Assembly: GCA_963930655.1 (NCBI GenBank)
Contig: OZ005601.1
Span: 9,048,001-9,112,000, forward strand
Direction of reading: 5' to 3'
Source of the DNA: Myrica gale
Taxonomy: Eukaryota > Streptophyta > Magnoliopsida > Fagales > Myricaceae
Length of the DNA: 64,000 nt
Shown: positions 1-11,040 of the stretch, piece by piece
Numbering within the stretch: the first letter of the stretch is position 1
How the letters are laid out: every line of letters starts with the position of its first letter
Program-made: the position numbers and the translations under genes
The notes under the pieces: generated by a model
Databases searched by the model: none
What the model was told of the DNA's origin: nothing
Seen by the model: only the letters and a program-made list of their open reading frames with translations

Positions 1-43
1 ATGGAAGATACTGTAAAACAAATAAAAATTCTGAACCTTTTTT

Positions 44-1024
44 TTAGTAGTGACAGTCCACCAAAGTCCCGGCGGAGAAGACAAGAGGTGGTTGTTGTTG
101 CTGCTGCTGCTTTTGTTGTTGGTGATGCTTTGTTGCAAACGGGAGTTTCGGTTCTCGGTGATCATCTTCTGGGGCCGGAAGGTTGAGATCCAAATCCAAA
201 GAGCGCACGTTTCTTGGCTTCTTGGGTTCCTGACCAGGCTCAAACGCCCTCGGAGGAGTCAAGGACAAGGTGGTACTGGTCCCTGCAGGTGCTCTGTGCC
301 GTCTCATATGGCCTCCTAGGGCCTGACCGGACGTGAATTCGGCGCCACAAATGGAGCACTCGTGAACCTTAGACGGCCTGTTATTGTTACACAGGCCTCG
401 ACTGCTCAATTGGAGAGAAAGAGAAGAAAGATCGTATTTCTTAAATTGCGCATCTTCATCGTCCGATAACAACAAGAAGTGCTTTGATGACTTTTCCTCC
501 GGGGCCATGACCTTAGGCTTCTTGTGACTAGCCCTGTGCCCACCTAACGCTTGGAAGGAAGGGAAGGTCCGGTTACACGTCTTGCACTCGTAAACATAGT
601 ACCCCGCCTTTCCTGTGCCCGTCGCGGCAGCCTCCAAGAATTTTCGGCTATTAAACTTATGAACACCACCCCCAAGATCTCCTTCGACTTGTTTCGGGGA
701 CTCCCGTGATTGCCCTTGAGCTAGAAGGATTAGGCAATTGGCCATGTCCTCTTCTTCCTCAGTGCTATGATCTTGTAGTACTAATCCAGTGGAAGTGGCC
801 GACGACGAGTTGTTACTGTCGTTAACGACACCATCGTAGTTCTTTTCACCCTCGCAACCACCGGCACTGCTTCCATCTCCGTCTCCGTCTCCACTGGTCG
901 AATTAGCACCGATCATGGCAAAAGGATTAGGAGATTGCGGCCTTTGGCGCTTGGTGCGCTTCCCTTTGACAATACGGGTATGCTCCTTGGAACCCACGAT
1001 GACTTCCTCCGCTTGAGCTTCCAT
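44..1024 (-). CDS. ZAT5-like C2H2 zinc-finger transcriptional repressor
   Basis: Intronless gene encoding 326 aa. It should be a nuclear DNA-binding repressor of the plant ZAT (C1-2i) class. Visible in order: a basic nuclear-localisation stretch KGKRTKRQRP (residues 20-29), an acidic run followed by an L-box-like CLILLAQG (97-104), two C2H2 fingers each with the plant-specific QALGGH helix (C147-H167 and C223-H243), an EAR repression motif LDLDLNLP (276-283), a Q-rich run near 303-311 and the C-terminal end FSAGTLVDCHY. The N-terminal basic motif, EAR context and C-terminus match Arabidopsis ZAT5 and its paralogue as I remember them. The open frame extends 11 codons further upstream, but I chose the ATG at 1024 because MEAQAEEV starts the family-like region. 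The 3' UTR runs off the window edge. Targets cannot be told from sequence; members of this class often act in stress or hormone responses (family knowledge). Confidence 0.93.
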   Translation of the reverse strand: MEAQAEEVIVGSKEHTRIVKGKRTKRQRPQSPNPFAMIGANSTSGDGDGDGSSAGGCEGEKNYDGVVNDSNNSSSATSTGLVLQDHSTEEEEDMANCLILLAQGQSRESPKQVEGDLGGGVHKFNSRKFLEAAATGTGKAGYYVYECKTCNRTFPSFQALGGHRASHKKPKVMAPEEKSSKHFLLLSDDEDAQFKKYDLSSLSLQLSSRGLCNNNRPSKVHECSICGAEFTSGQALGGHMRRHRAPAGTSTTLSLTPPRAFEPGQEPKKPRNVRSLDLDLNLPAPEDDHREPKLPFATKHHQQQKQQQQQQPPLVFSAGTLVDCHY

Positions 1025-1149
1025 GTTCCTCCTCCACCGCCACAAACACAAGTACAAAGAGCTAGAGCCTCAGATGGAGAGAGAGAGAGAGAGATTAATT
1101 TGGAGGGTAAGGAGGAAGCAAGAGGGAGAGAGAGTGGGGTCGTGTACGT

Positions 1150-1156
1150 TTATATA
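1150..1156 (-). promoter_or_regulatory. Candidate TATA box of the zinc-finger gene
   Basis: The minus strand reads TATATAA about 125 bp upstream of the ATG, followed by a GA/CT-rich leader (1078-1094 is a GA run on the plus strand). A second TATATATA on the same strand near 1295-1302 is an alternative. Both share the decamer TATATACTGA on the plus strand. No transcript data can decide between them. Confidence 0.45.
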
Positions 1157-1159
1157 CTG

Positions 1160-2083
1160 AAGGGCCTGAAGGATATCAAATATATATTTTGGCGTAAAAT
1201 AAAGCAAACCCAATGGAACAGTAGCTGTGAATTACTCTCCTAATCTCTCTCTCTCTCTGAAGAGTCTGAGTTTCCAACCCCCTTGAAGCTCTCTCTATAT
1301 ATACTGAGGCTATTTGGGGGTTGGAAAATTTTGGAGTTTTAGTGAAACGGGGAGAGTTATTGGCAAATAGAGATTTGGGAAAACCAAAACGGGAGGAAGT
1401 GATTAAAAACCAACAAGATTAACTAAAAATAGGCAGAAATTAGAGAGAGAGAGAGGAGTGGCGTTAAACAGATTGGATGGGAGAGGTTTGTTAAACGTAC
1501 ACAAGTCCGTTTCACACTCTCTTTCTCACACTTCGCCAACGCACTTGGACGAATTGAAAACAACCCCTACCTAAGCTTAGTTGCACCATGTAAGCTAAAG
1601 CGTGCTTAGCCCCCCCTCCCTTAAATTGCCCAATTTAAAGTTCATCGCCACCCCCCACGCGCTCTTGTCCCGCGTCTTAATCACGTACGCCTTCACGTGT
1701 TACAGTACTTTTAAGGATTAGTTAATTAACCTTAATTAATCATCCAAATGGTTTCCAACCTCTAACGTGATGGAATGTCTCAATAGTAGAGAGGAGTTGT
1801 TTCTCTCTCTCTCTCTTTTTCTTTTTTAAATTCCCCTTTAATAATATCTATTGTTAGCTAAATTAAAAAGTATAAGATAAATTAAATATTTCTTGTCTTT
1901 TGAAAATCGTCACTAAGCCTTCACGCTTTTGGAGACAAAAAAAAAAAAATCATATTTTTAGATAAATTGACAGGTCCCTTATCTAAGCATGCATACGGAT
2001 TTCCAGACAATTTAACTCTTATTTGATTAAAAAATTTACGAATAAAGCATGAGAACAGCTTTGTTAATAGGTCTGAAAAAAGC

Positions 2084-2115
<32 letters not shown>

Positions 2116-2119
2116 AAGT
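1160..2119. other. Intergenic AT-rich spacer
   Basis: Upstream region of the zinc-finger gene. It has GA/CT microsatellites (about 1243-1260, 1442-1456, 1802-1820) and no coding signal I can support. Homopurine and homopyrimidine runs are common here and may lie in the promoter. Confidence 0.6.
2084..2112. repeat. (TA)n microsatellite
   Basis: About 14 uninterrupted TA units, ending just before a MITE target site. Shorter TA runs occur near 4431, 31856, 43413 and 44361. Confidence 0.95.
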
Positions 2120-2122
2120 TAA

Positions 2123-2292
2123 GCGTGTTCGGTTAAATAAAGTTCTCAGAATTTTTTTGAATTCTCATAATATAAAAAATTCTATAACCAAATATCATTT
2201 TTAACACTACATAAAAATAACTAAAATACGCATATCAATAAAGTTAACATCACCTAAAAATTCTCAAAAAACTTCCTAACCAAACACCGTCG
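2123..2292 (+). mobile_element. MITE family A, copy 1 (PIF/Harbinger-like)
   Basis: 170 bp, AT-rich, non-coding. The terminal inverted repeats read GCGTGTTCGGTT at the left and AACCAAACACCGTCG at the right. The trinucleotide TAA flanks both ends (2120-2122 and 2293-2295), the target-site type of Tourist/PIF-Harbinger elements. The same sequence recurs at 51630-51819 and, inverted, at 62585-62773, with shared internal text such as TTTTTAACACTACATAAAAA. Confidence 0.85.
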
Positions 2293-2295
2293 TAA

Positions 2296-5200
2296 TTAGA
2301 TTTTGTGCTTCTTGTCAAAACGCGTGTACGATATGTTTGATATTGGGAAAACAATGTTCACAAAAAGCAGAAAAATAATGGAAAGCGTTTTGGTTAAAGT
2401 ATATATAATTAATTAAGTATTAATTATCAAAATAGTGGCGACAAAAGTTGAGCTTCTGTTTGGTAAAAAAACAGAGAGAAAAAAAAAAGAGTTAAAAATG
2501 CCTGGATTAATTGAAGCCCACAGAGACAGGGAGACAAGAGACACGAGACACGAGATTGTTATTTTTTTTATATAAATTTTAATTTACTTAATTTGGTTGG
2601 AACCTGAGAATAACAGGGGACGTCTCTACCTAGAGCTGGTAATTGGCCTGTGGAATATTTTTAAAAGGCGCGTGGCAGTAACATGAGTTCTATTAGACTT
2701 TAGTTACTCACATGCACGTCTTCTGGAAGCTGGAAATACATTGCAAAATTACAGGCAGATATGTCCTAATTAGAGAGAAGAGAGAGAAAGCAAGCAAGCA
2801 AGCAAAAGCCCATTACTTTGCCTCAACGATTGTGTGTGTTGGGATGATTGGAGTGCAAGCTTGGAACCACGGAATCTGCGGTGCTCCAACCCTTCCTTTT
2901 CGGGGTTGGTTTCTGTTTCTATATATTCCCTTTACCAATTTGGATATTGGCGTGAGGGCATGTCTCCAAAATAGGACATGGTGGACACGTGTTCGCATCC
3001 CCCTATACCCCCAGCTAGCTACCTATTTTGTACCCGGCCTAAATAACTAGTGATAATTTCCTTTCATTTTTTTAATATTAAATTGTTAATGATAATATGT
3101 GCTCTTTGAGGTTTTGTCTCAATTGATCCCAAATTGTCCTTACTATATATATTGTATAGTCCTATAATAAAACAAATACTACTGCGCGCTCAAATATTCA
3201 TGGAGGGTTAATTTCTGTCGAGATTTTACGCAAAAATAACAACGTAAAATGCGTTAAAAAAATAGATGAAAAAGTAGAGGGCAGATCGGGCTCATTGATC
3301 ACCACCAAAGATGTCAGCAGTCACAAGTATTATAGTCTGAGCAGCATGTTCAAAGGGTGCATATACAAATTATCATATTCAATGTATATAATTAATTTAA
3401 GACGTCGTATGTTGAAAGCGATCAATTAACGGAAAATTTATATTTGCCGTTAATATGCTAATTGATTTACTTCACTTACAACCATAATTGCCAAAGTTAA
3501 TTCATAGAGTTTATTCAAGGATTTATGTAAAAGAAAAAAAGGACAAATTTTGGAAAAGTATTATATATATACTTCCAAATCCATCAGCTCATGTGGCGCC
3601 GTTGACCCACGTACGCCTTTACATGCATCTAGCTTCACAAGTTATTAATGTGTCACGGCCTTTTGAATACCCGAATGACTACTTGACATGATAATCAAAA
3701 TAATCCATGGGATAATTTATCCAAAATCAATCATGGATGGACACCAATTAGTCGTGTGTACCAATTGACATTAATTCCATATACGGCCAATAATATTGTT
3801 GTCAACTAAAGAAAAAAATTGCGAATCGAGTAAAAATTGTCGGTTCTTTTCTAGTAAGATGTTATGGATCATTTGGGCTACCGGAAATTATTCTTGTGGA
3901 GCATGTGTAATGAAGAGACAGTACTGCTCCTAATTAAACTGTAGTTTACTAGCTGAAGTCCATGGTGGGCAGATACAAAGTCCTCTTCTAGCTGCATAAA
4001 AGACAGTACCATCTCAGCAAAAGATCAGTGCCTATCTTTCTGCACGTAAGTATTTGGAAGAAAAAAAAACCCCCGAATTAATGAACATTTATTTGGCATC
4101 AGGGAGTAATATATTTTATAAGTACGTATTCGAAAGAATTATATAGAAAAAAAGAGACCAAAACGGAACGTTCAAAGTTCAAACTAGCTTTTGTAGTTTA
4201 ATCAATTTTCTCTGTCAGAAATCTTCTCAGTTTCGAGAAAAGTCAGAGATCTTATGATCAGTGGCCATATGTTTCTTTCAAGACATGCTAAAGGGTTGAG
4301 TTGTATTTGGTCTATTAGTCAAAAGGCCGAAAGGGTACGATTAATGTCATCATTCCACATCAACAGTATGTACGTATTACCAGCTTCCCAAATAAAAATT
4401 AATAATACTGTCTTGGAGTCGCGACTGATATATATATATATATATATACTGATCTTAAAATTCCAGATCGGGCTTAATAGTAACTCGCGAGAGCTAAGCT
4501 TATCGGCCAGCTAGCTCATTTGACTGATTAATTTCGCTGACTTTGGGCAACGTATAACTTGTTTAAGGACGTACGGACATTTATACCAGCTAATTAACAT
4601 TGTGTAGTGCTTAAGTTCGATCGTACGTATAATAATAGGCTTACTAATATCTCTCTGTATGATATATAAATCCTTGGCCATTACTATATATAATACGCAA
4701 GGTAAGCTGGTGCCATCCAATTAGAACGATTAGCCAATCTGGATTTGCCAAGAAAAAGAAGAAAAATGAGGTTAATTCTGAAAAGGGGCTGTTTCTCATC
4801 CAGCTTAAACGCCCCACTTTATGATCATTCCTCTATCAGTCTCACTCGCATAACTTTATGCCAACAACCCTACGTACCAATAATTTTATTAAACAAGTTG
4901 ATACGTTCATTCCATCTTAATGCAGCTAGCTAGCTATCTCATACGTTCTTGCCACCATAATAAATGCCGAAGTTTCCATCTTACTAACTCAGAATACATA
5001 TGAAAATGTCGAGGCCCAATAAAATTTTGAAGCCGAGATTATATCTCCCAATAGAGATTTTGTCTTCCAATAGAATTTCCATTTCTTTTTCAGAAAATAC
5101 ATGACCATGGCATGATGAACGCATTATTGGTTGCTTGTGGGTCATATTTTTATAAGGTGGTGAGTCAATGGGTTCTTTTTGGCGTCCGGGTTGTGTGCGG

Positions 5201-5943
5201 GCACGTTAGATGCAAAACTGAGAAACCTACCCTATAAAGTAGGATTTGGGGAAGCAAAGGATCTCTTCGTCATGGGTTCCTCTCCTCAGCTTCTTTCTGA
5301 CCTTCCTCTGTAATATATATATCTTTAGCACAAGATAAGCATATCCCGAAATAGGTTTTTATATACAGTGTATGGGAACCCTAATACCCCCCAGCCAGTA
5401 TTGAGCAAGTATGCCAGTGAATATAACCGACCTTCCTATATTTTATACAATTATACTGTTACCAGTATTATACTATTTGTACAGCACAAGTCATCCATGA
5501 GAGACAGAGAATGAGAGAGGAAGGTTTCAGTAGCTTGTGAGGCACTCCATATGACATGTTTGTTGCAACTAAGCAACCCCCAAACCCTTAATAAAATAAC
5601 CTTCGAAGTTCAAACAGATTGTGTAAGCTAGGGACTATATGTATTATATATATATCCCATTATAATATCTCTACGAGCTATCTATAGTTTAAGGTGAAAC
5701 GTAGCTGCAATAAAAATGGAAATTTCAATAAGTACTTGCTGGTACACCACATCTGATCTCCAAATGGTCACTCATCCAGGAAAAGAAAGAAAAATAACAA
5801 AAATTCTTGATCTTAGTGTACATCGAACCACAGTTTATCATAGTGGAGATTTTACCCATTTAGGTAATGTTTGTCTTTTTGTCTAGCTTATTTTGGCGTC
5901 AGACAAATATAAATAATAATTATAATGATAGTATCGTAATAAT
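2296..5943. other. Intergenic region without supported genes
   Basis: AT-rich DNA with short TA runs. The open frames here (up to 112 codons, 2712-3050) have no family resemblance, and several lack an ATG. I see no RNA gene or recognisable element apart from simple repeats. Confidence 0.55.
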
Positions 5944-5959
5944 AATCACTACAACAAAT

Positions 5960-6375
5960 ATGTCTTTTAGCGACGAAATATTCAGTGGCGAAATCAGTTT
6001 CGTCGCTAAAAGTACATCTTTAGCGACACAATTAGTGTTTCGTCACTAAAAAGTTAAAACACCTATTTTTAGCGACGAAAGTATTAGCGACAAACGCAAT
6101 TTCATCGCTAAAGAAGTACCTTTAGAGACCAAAATACATTTTCGTCGCTAAAGGTTAAAAACACATGTATTTTAGCGACGAATATCAACTTCGTCACTAA
6201 AAGTACTCTTCTGCGACGAAGGTATTTCGTCGCTAAAGAGTCAACACATGTTTTAGCGACCAAAGTGAAATTCGTCTCCAAAACTCTTGTTCGAACCAGA
6301 AAAGCTCTTTCGAACAGTAATTTTTAGTGACCAAAGGAAACTATGGTCGCTAAAAGACGTTTTTAGTGACCAAAA
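5960..6375. repeat. CACTA left subterminal repeat array
   Basis: At least ten direct and inverted copies of a TTTAGCGACGAAA-like motif lie in about 400 bp. In CACTA elements such arrays are the binding sites for the transposition proteins (family knowledge). Copies near 6330-6370 have drifted to TTTAGTGACCAAA. Confidence 0.85.
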
Positions 6376-6867
6376 TGTGTGTCATAAAAAAAAATAACTA
6401 ATAAAAGTCAAGAAGTATGAAACTAAAAAATGTAATAAAAATTTTATGAAATGATACAATTTAAAAAATAAAATATCTTAAAAAAACAAAAATTCAATAT
6501 GGTCATTTGTTCATGACAAAATACAAAATGCCTCACTCAAAGTGATTTTTTGTGAAAAAAAGAAATCGTCACCAAACAATTTATGCGTAAATAAACAAGC
6601 TAGAATTGTTGGGCCAATGACATTGTCGCTAAATAAGCAAGAATTGTTCCCGCCAAGGAATTTTGTGAAAAAAGTTTGAGAAATCTTTTTTTTAGCAATG
6701 AGATGTCATCCTAAAGTCTTGAATTATCCTTTTATCATAAGGTATAATAAATTGTATAATATGTTACATAAGTGTAAGTTATTGTCTTTTTTCTTAGTGT
6801 GTTGTGTAAGTAAGATAAATGTTGTATTATAAATTATTATATTAATATATTTTCCTTAACCTATATA

Positions 6868-7010
6868 CACTACAAAAAAATAGGTTTATAGCAGCGGTAG
6901 CTAAAAACGCCGCTAAATGATGTTTTTTGCGGCATTTTTTGCAAAATGCCACTATCGGCGGTCCCTCCCTTTAGGAGTGTTTTTTGTAAAAGCTGCTATA
7001 GGTATAAGTG
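6868..7010. mobile_element. Small CACTA-like hairpin nested in the larger element
   Basis: Left end CACTACAAAAAAATAGG followed by TATAGCAGCGG; right end GCTGCTATAGGTATAAGTG. The two ends pair as imperfect inverted repeats over about 25 bp, with GCCGCTAAA-type motifs inside. I see no clear 3-bp target duplication, so this may be a decayed element or only one terminus of a larger rearranged one. Confidence 0.45.
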
Positions 7011-7589
7011 CAAAAAAATATTTATTAATTATAAGTTATTTAATGTTAATAATTATTTTATTCCTTTTTAATATACAATTTTATTTAGTCATGTATTTGA
7101 AAAAATTTATTTTAAGGGACCTACTTAATAAAATATGGAAATAGAAGTAGTGATATGAAAATTGAAGTTCTTATATGATATGCTTTAAATTATACCTATG
7201 ATTGTTATGGTAATTGCATATTTATTGACTAAATCTAAGTAATTTAGAAAACATCTATTATCATGCTTATAATAAGCATATAGTTTTGAATAATTAGTAA
7301 TATGATACTATTTAATTTCAAACAAGAAGATATTGTGAGATTAGCTTATACAATTAAAGTACATAACTTAATATATAGTCTTAGACACTATGATTTAGTC
7401 ATTAGGTATATAGGTACATCATATAAAGTACTTAGGTTAATTAGCACATATCATGTATATGATAAACACTTATAACGAATAGTGTAATGCTATATAGAAA
7501 TCATTTACTTTTAAATTATAAGTATTATATATTACTAATACCAATTTATTTTAATTAAGATTATTATTATAAAGAATACATGTAACTAT

Positions 7590-7757
7590 GGCTACGTTCG
7601 CACCAAATATTTCACCAACTCCCAATAAAATACTACAATATAATCTCTCTCTCTTCCATCAAAAAATATAAAAAATTACAAAAAATATAAAAAATTACCT
7701 CTCTCTTCACTTTTTCACTAAACCCAATACCAAAAATTTTACAACACAAACAAAACC
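7590..7757 (+). mobile_element. MITE family B, copy 1 (Tourist-like), nested in CACTA
   Basis: 168 bp starting GGCTACGTTCGCACC and ending ACAAACAAAACC, flanked by TAT on both sides (7587-7589, 7758-7760). It shares the family-B interior: a CTCTCTCTTCACTTTTTCACTAAA-like stretch and repeated AAAAAATATAAAAAATTA. Other copies are at 38258, 50033, 51823 and 63693. Confidence 0.85.
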
Positions 7758-7914
7758 TATGTATTTAATATTAAGTATATAGCTTATTATTAATATATAT
7801 AAGTAAAAGACTTAATGTATTCAGTTTATCAACAACGAAATCTAACAATTTAGCTTAAAAATTTCGTTTTAGCGCCGTAGGGAATTTTTAGCGCTAAAAC
7901 CCCTTTTTTGACAA

Positions 7915-7956
7915 GTAGGGGGGAAAGTTTTTAGCGCCGAGTAGGGGGGAAAGTTT
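7915..7956. repeat. Direct repeat at the edge of the captured segment
   Basis: The 16-mer GTAGGGGGGAAAGTTT occurs at 7915-7930 and again at 7941-7956, separated by a TTTAGCGCCG motif. It sits where CACTA-like subterminal sequence gives way to host-like sequence and may mark a capture or rearrangement junction. Confidence 0.6.
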
Positions 7957-7959
7957 CGT

Positions 7960-10560
7960 TTAATATTAACTCCGCCCTATGTTTGTTTAAAACCCCTTTT
8001 CCATCTACTCTCATCTCGATCGATCTGCTCATCTCCTGCCGTCTAACAAAATTTGGGACATTCTCTGCTGGCTCTCAGGTTCTGTATTTCGTCTCCTCTT
8101 TTGCTATATTTTTTTTCACATGGATATTGGGTGTTTGGATCTCTGCTCTTCTGGGGAGAAGTTTTATTGTTATGTTTTTTGTTGCAGATTTATCTATTCT
8201 CGAATTCCTTTTCTATCATCGAAACTTTGTCAGGTATAGCATTTTGTAGAGCATAATGCTGATTTTTTGTTGTTTCTTTTCCTTCCTCTGACTCATCCTA
8301 TCTCTCAATGTTTGTCGGGGATTTTCTAGTTGACCTAGAGTAGAAGCCAGCAGAGAAGAGAAGAAAGTTGTCGTCTACTCCTTGGTTGAGATCAGCGCCG
8401 AGAGCTCCCCTGCCCTTTCTCAGGCATTTCGCATTTTTATTGGCTCCGACATTTTTATTCCTCTCAATTTGTTGAATGTGTGCGCTTGTTTCTGTGGATT
8501 AAAGTTTTCTTCTGTTGAATGAAAAAATATACTGAGAGATAGAGCAAATCCAGATGCCCTTTTAGCGAAGAGAGTATATGCCTGGAGGATTTTCCCTCCG
8601 TCCCTTAGGTGGGCTGTTGAGTTTTTCTCCTTTGCCATTCCTGTTGCCTCCCCTGCAAAGGTCATGAAAGGCACTAGATTTACAATTTCCATTTTGGTAA
8701 ATCTTTGGGTGGGAACTCACAAACGAACACGTATTTGTTGACATGTTTGAAACTTTTGGAATGCATATTTTCTTTTTCGCTGATTCAATCATTCTTGGTG
8801 CGCAGTTGGGAATCTTTCTTTGATTGTTTATCTAGTCATAGCTCATACATTAATGGTCTTATACAGCCTTGTAAGGTGTAGATTATATTCAAAATTTCAT
8901 GTAAGAGATCTTAGATGAAAATGAAATAAAGGCAATAGAAGTTACTATCTTGGAAAGTGTTCCCAAAAACCTCTGTTTCTTGCTGTTGATGCCGTAGGAT
9001 ATTATTTTATATGTTTCAAAAGAAAAGCATTTGATGGGGTGTTATGCTGTATTTCTTGTAGACATATATTGATTGCATTCTGCATTTCTTTCCTCTTATA
9101 TACAGGAGGTACTGCTCCCTGGTGGTCATGGGCTTATGGTAAGGGGCTACCTCCCAGTCATAAATACTCTTGCTAAGGGTGTTGACATACGTTTAGGCCA
9201 CAGGTTTGGACTACTTATTTATAGTGTTTTTTGGGGACATGTCAGCTTTAGTGAGATTTATGATATTATTCTTGCTGATAATCTGAATTCAATAATTTAA
9301 TTGAAAATAGTGACAGAAAGTTGAACATTTCTTCTCGTTACAGTGGGCACCTTTCCATTATGGCGATGTCGTTGCTTGTTGCTTTTGAGCTACTTCTTTG
9401 TATACATCTCGGGGTCAATTATGGTATGAAAAATCTGACATAACATAATCACATACAAAAAGCATAGGGGCCAATGGGCCAAATATTTCGTTCTAGTATT
9501 GATTAACATCAGCAAGTTAGCCATGAAAAATAAGGTCACTTGAACTGATGATGAGACGTCTGTTTCTCTGTTCAATTTTAATTAAGAAACTTTAATGTAC
9601 TTCATCAAATGTCTACATGAAGATTGGTAGGTTAGGATTTTTGCTTATCATCTTTTCTTCTACTTATGGATTAGCAATTAATTGATTATGACTTATATTA
9701 CAAATAACTGCAACATTATGTTGTGACTCTACAAGAGCTGAGTATATACTTATGGATTCAGAGAAAGTAGAAAGAGGTATCTAATGGAAACCAGTGTAAC
9801 ATCCAATGACTGGTCAATTACAATACAAGTTAGTTTCTGTTTCAAACCCAATCCCATGCTATTCTTGTTCATCATTTACAGCCTTGCAGAGTGCTTTGCC
9901 TTTCTTATTTGCACGAAGTGGTATAATCCAGCGAACCATAGGTGGTCTAACATTAGAGAATCCGGTTCAGCTTCAATGAATAATAGATTTCTTGATTGGA
10001 ATAGAGGCTTAGTGGTTTCTTCTGATGAAGATGGGCACCGGTGTGGAATGTGCAACCTGCAGGACGTTGGTGCACATGTTATGAAAGTTCCAATTAGCGT
10101 TTTCCAGATCCTTCTTTTTATGCGCTTAGAGGTATGATAGGTGTCGAGTTCCTATTTGTGGATCTTTTCTAAGTTTTTAAAGTTGTCCTCGTTATGTTGC
10201 TGTTTCATTTTCAGGGAACCCCATATGGTGCTAGACATATCTCATTCCCAGTTCTTTTTTATCCTCTTTTTTTCTGCAAGGAGCTGGGATCTTATGTGCT
10301 GCCTATAGCTTGGTGGAGAAATTTGATATAGGCTTTTGTACATTCTTTATGTTTTGGATTTGTGTAGACTATTGATACTTTTTCTACCTTTTGGATTGGT
10401 GTAAAACTTGCTATTTTGCATTGCACTTGTGTATTTGAGAATGTTTTCATATTTAAAGAGCCAAAATGTGTTGGTATTGCGATATTCTTATTAGGTGTAA
10501 ATTGTGCTATAATTTGAATATTTGTAAATATGAATCAAGTTAAAAATGTGTTCGAACAAG
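7960..10560 (+). other. Host-like captured segment inside the CACTA element
   Basis: Base composition here is less AT-rich than the element ends, with several GT-AG-like junctions and pyrimidine tracts, as in an intron-containing plant gene read on the plus strand. Only one exon can be assigned (9106-9203, polyamine oxidase). The stretches at 7990-8090, 8335-8430 and 8540-8680 look like former exon or leader sequence but match nothing I recognise. No continuous protein can be assembled, so I treat it as captured gene fragments. Confidence 0.5.
9106..9203 (+). pseudogene. Captured polyamine oxidase exon
   Basis: A 98-bp exon bounded by an acceptor (TATACAG before 9106) and a donor (CACAG then GTTTGG) reads without stops through [20 protein letters not shown] and on to DIRLGHR. 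This matches the FAD-dependent amine oxidase domain of plant polyamine oxidases of the AtPAO2/3/4 (peroxisomal) type. Exon boundaries and reading frame are preserved, so it was copied as genomic DNA with introns. I could not find the neighbouring exons (FAD-binding N-terminus, C-terminal half), so it cannot make an enzyme. Its transcription, if any, could yield chimeric or antisense-type RNA. Confidence 0.8.
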
Positions 10561-11040
10561 ATGTCAAAAACTTTGGTTCGAACGACACATCTCGTTCGAA
10601 CAAGGATATATCAAAAAATTTGGTTCGAACAAGCATGACAAAAAATTTGGTTCGAATGAAAAATATGGTTTGAACAAGAGATCAAAAAAATTTGGTTCGA
10701 ACAGAAAATCATGTTCGAACGAGATTTTAGCAACGAAACTTTTCGTCGTTAAAAAATTATACTTGATGCCTTTTAGCGACGAAAATGATGTTTTAGTGGC
10801 GAAAATCTTACTCATCAGCGGCGAAATGTTTTCGTCTCTAAAAGTCAAATTTTCAGCGACGAAATGGATTTCGTCGCTGAAGATGACTTTTTTGCGTCGA
10901 CATGCAAATTTCGTCGCTGATGACTTTCAGCGACGGGCTTTCAGCGACGAATTGACGACGAAAATATTTCGCCACTGATAACTTTTAGCGACGAAATGCC
11001 TATCTTCAGCGACGAAAATTTTCGCCACTGAAGGTGAAAA
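10560..11040. repeat. CACTA right subterminal repeat array
   Basis: Two motif sets: repeated TTTGGTTCGAAC in 10560-10720, then many TTTAGCGACGAAA / TTTCAGCGACGAA copies up to the terminus. They mirror the left array in inverse order, as in other CACTA elements. Confidence 0.85.

Noticed and set aside
4511..4933. Short open frames on both strands (69 and 62 codons)
   Set aside because: AT-rich chance frames without initiation context or similarity.
5867..6049. 60-codon open frame at the CACTA left end
   Set aside because: Produced by the subterminal repeat array and crossing the element boundary. Not a gene.
9073..9300. Polyamine oxidase as a functional gene
   Set aside because: Only one exon is recognisable. 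The FAD-binding start and the C-terminal half are absent, and it lies inside a transposon.
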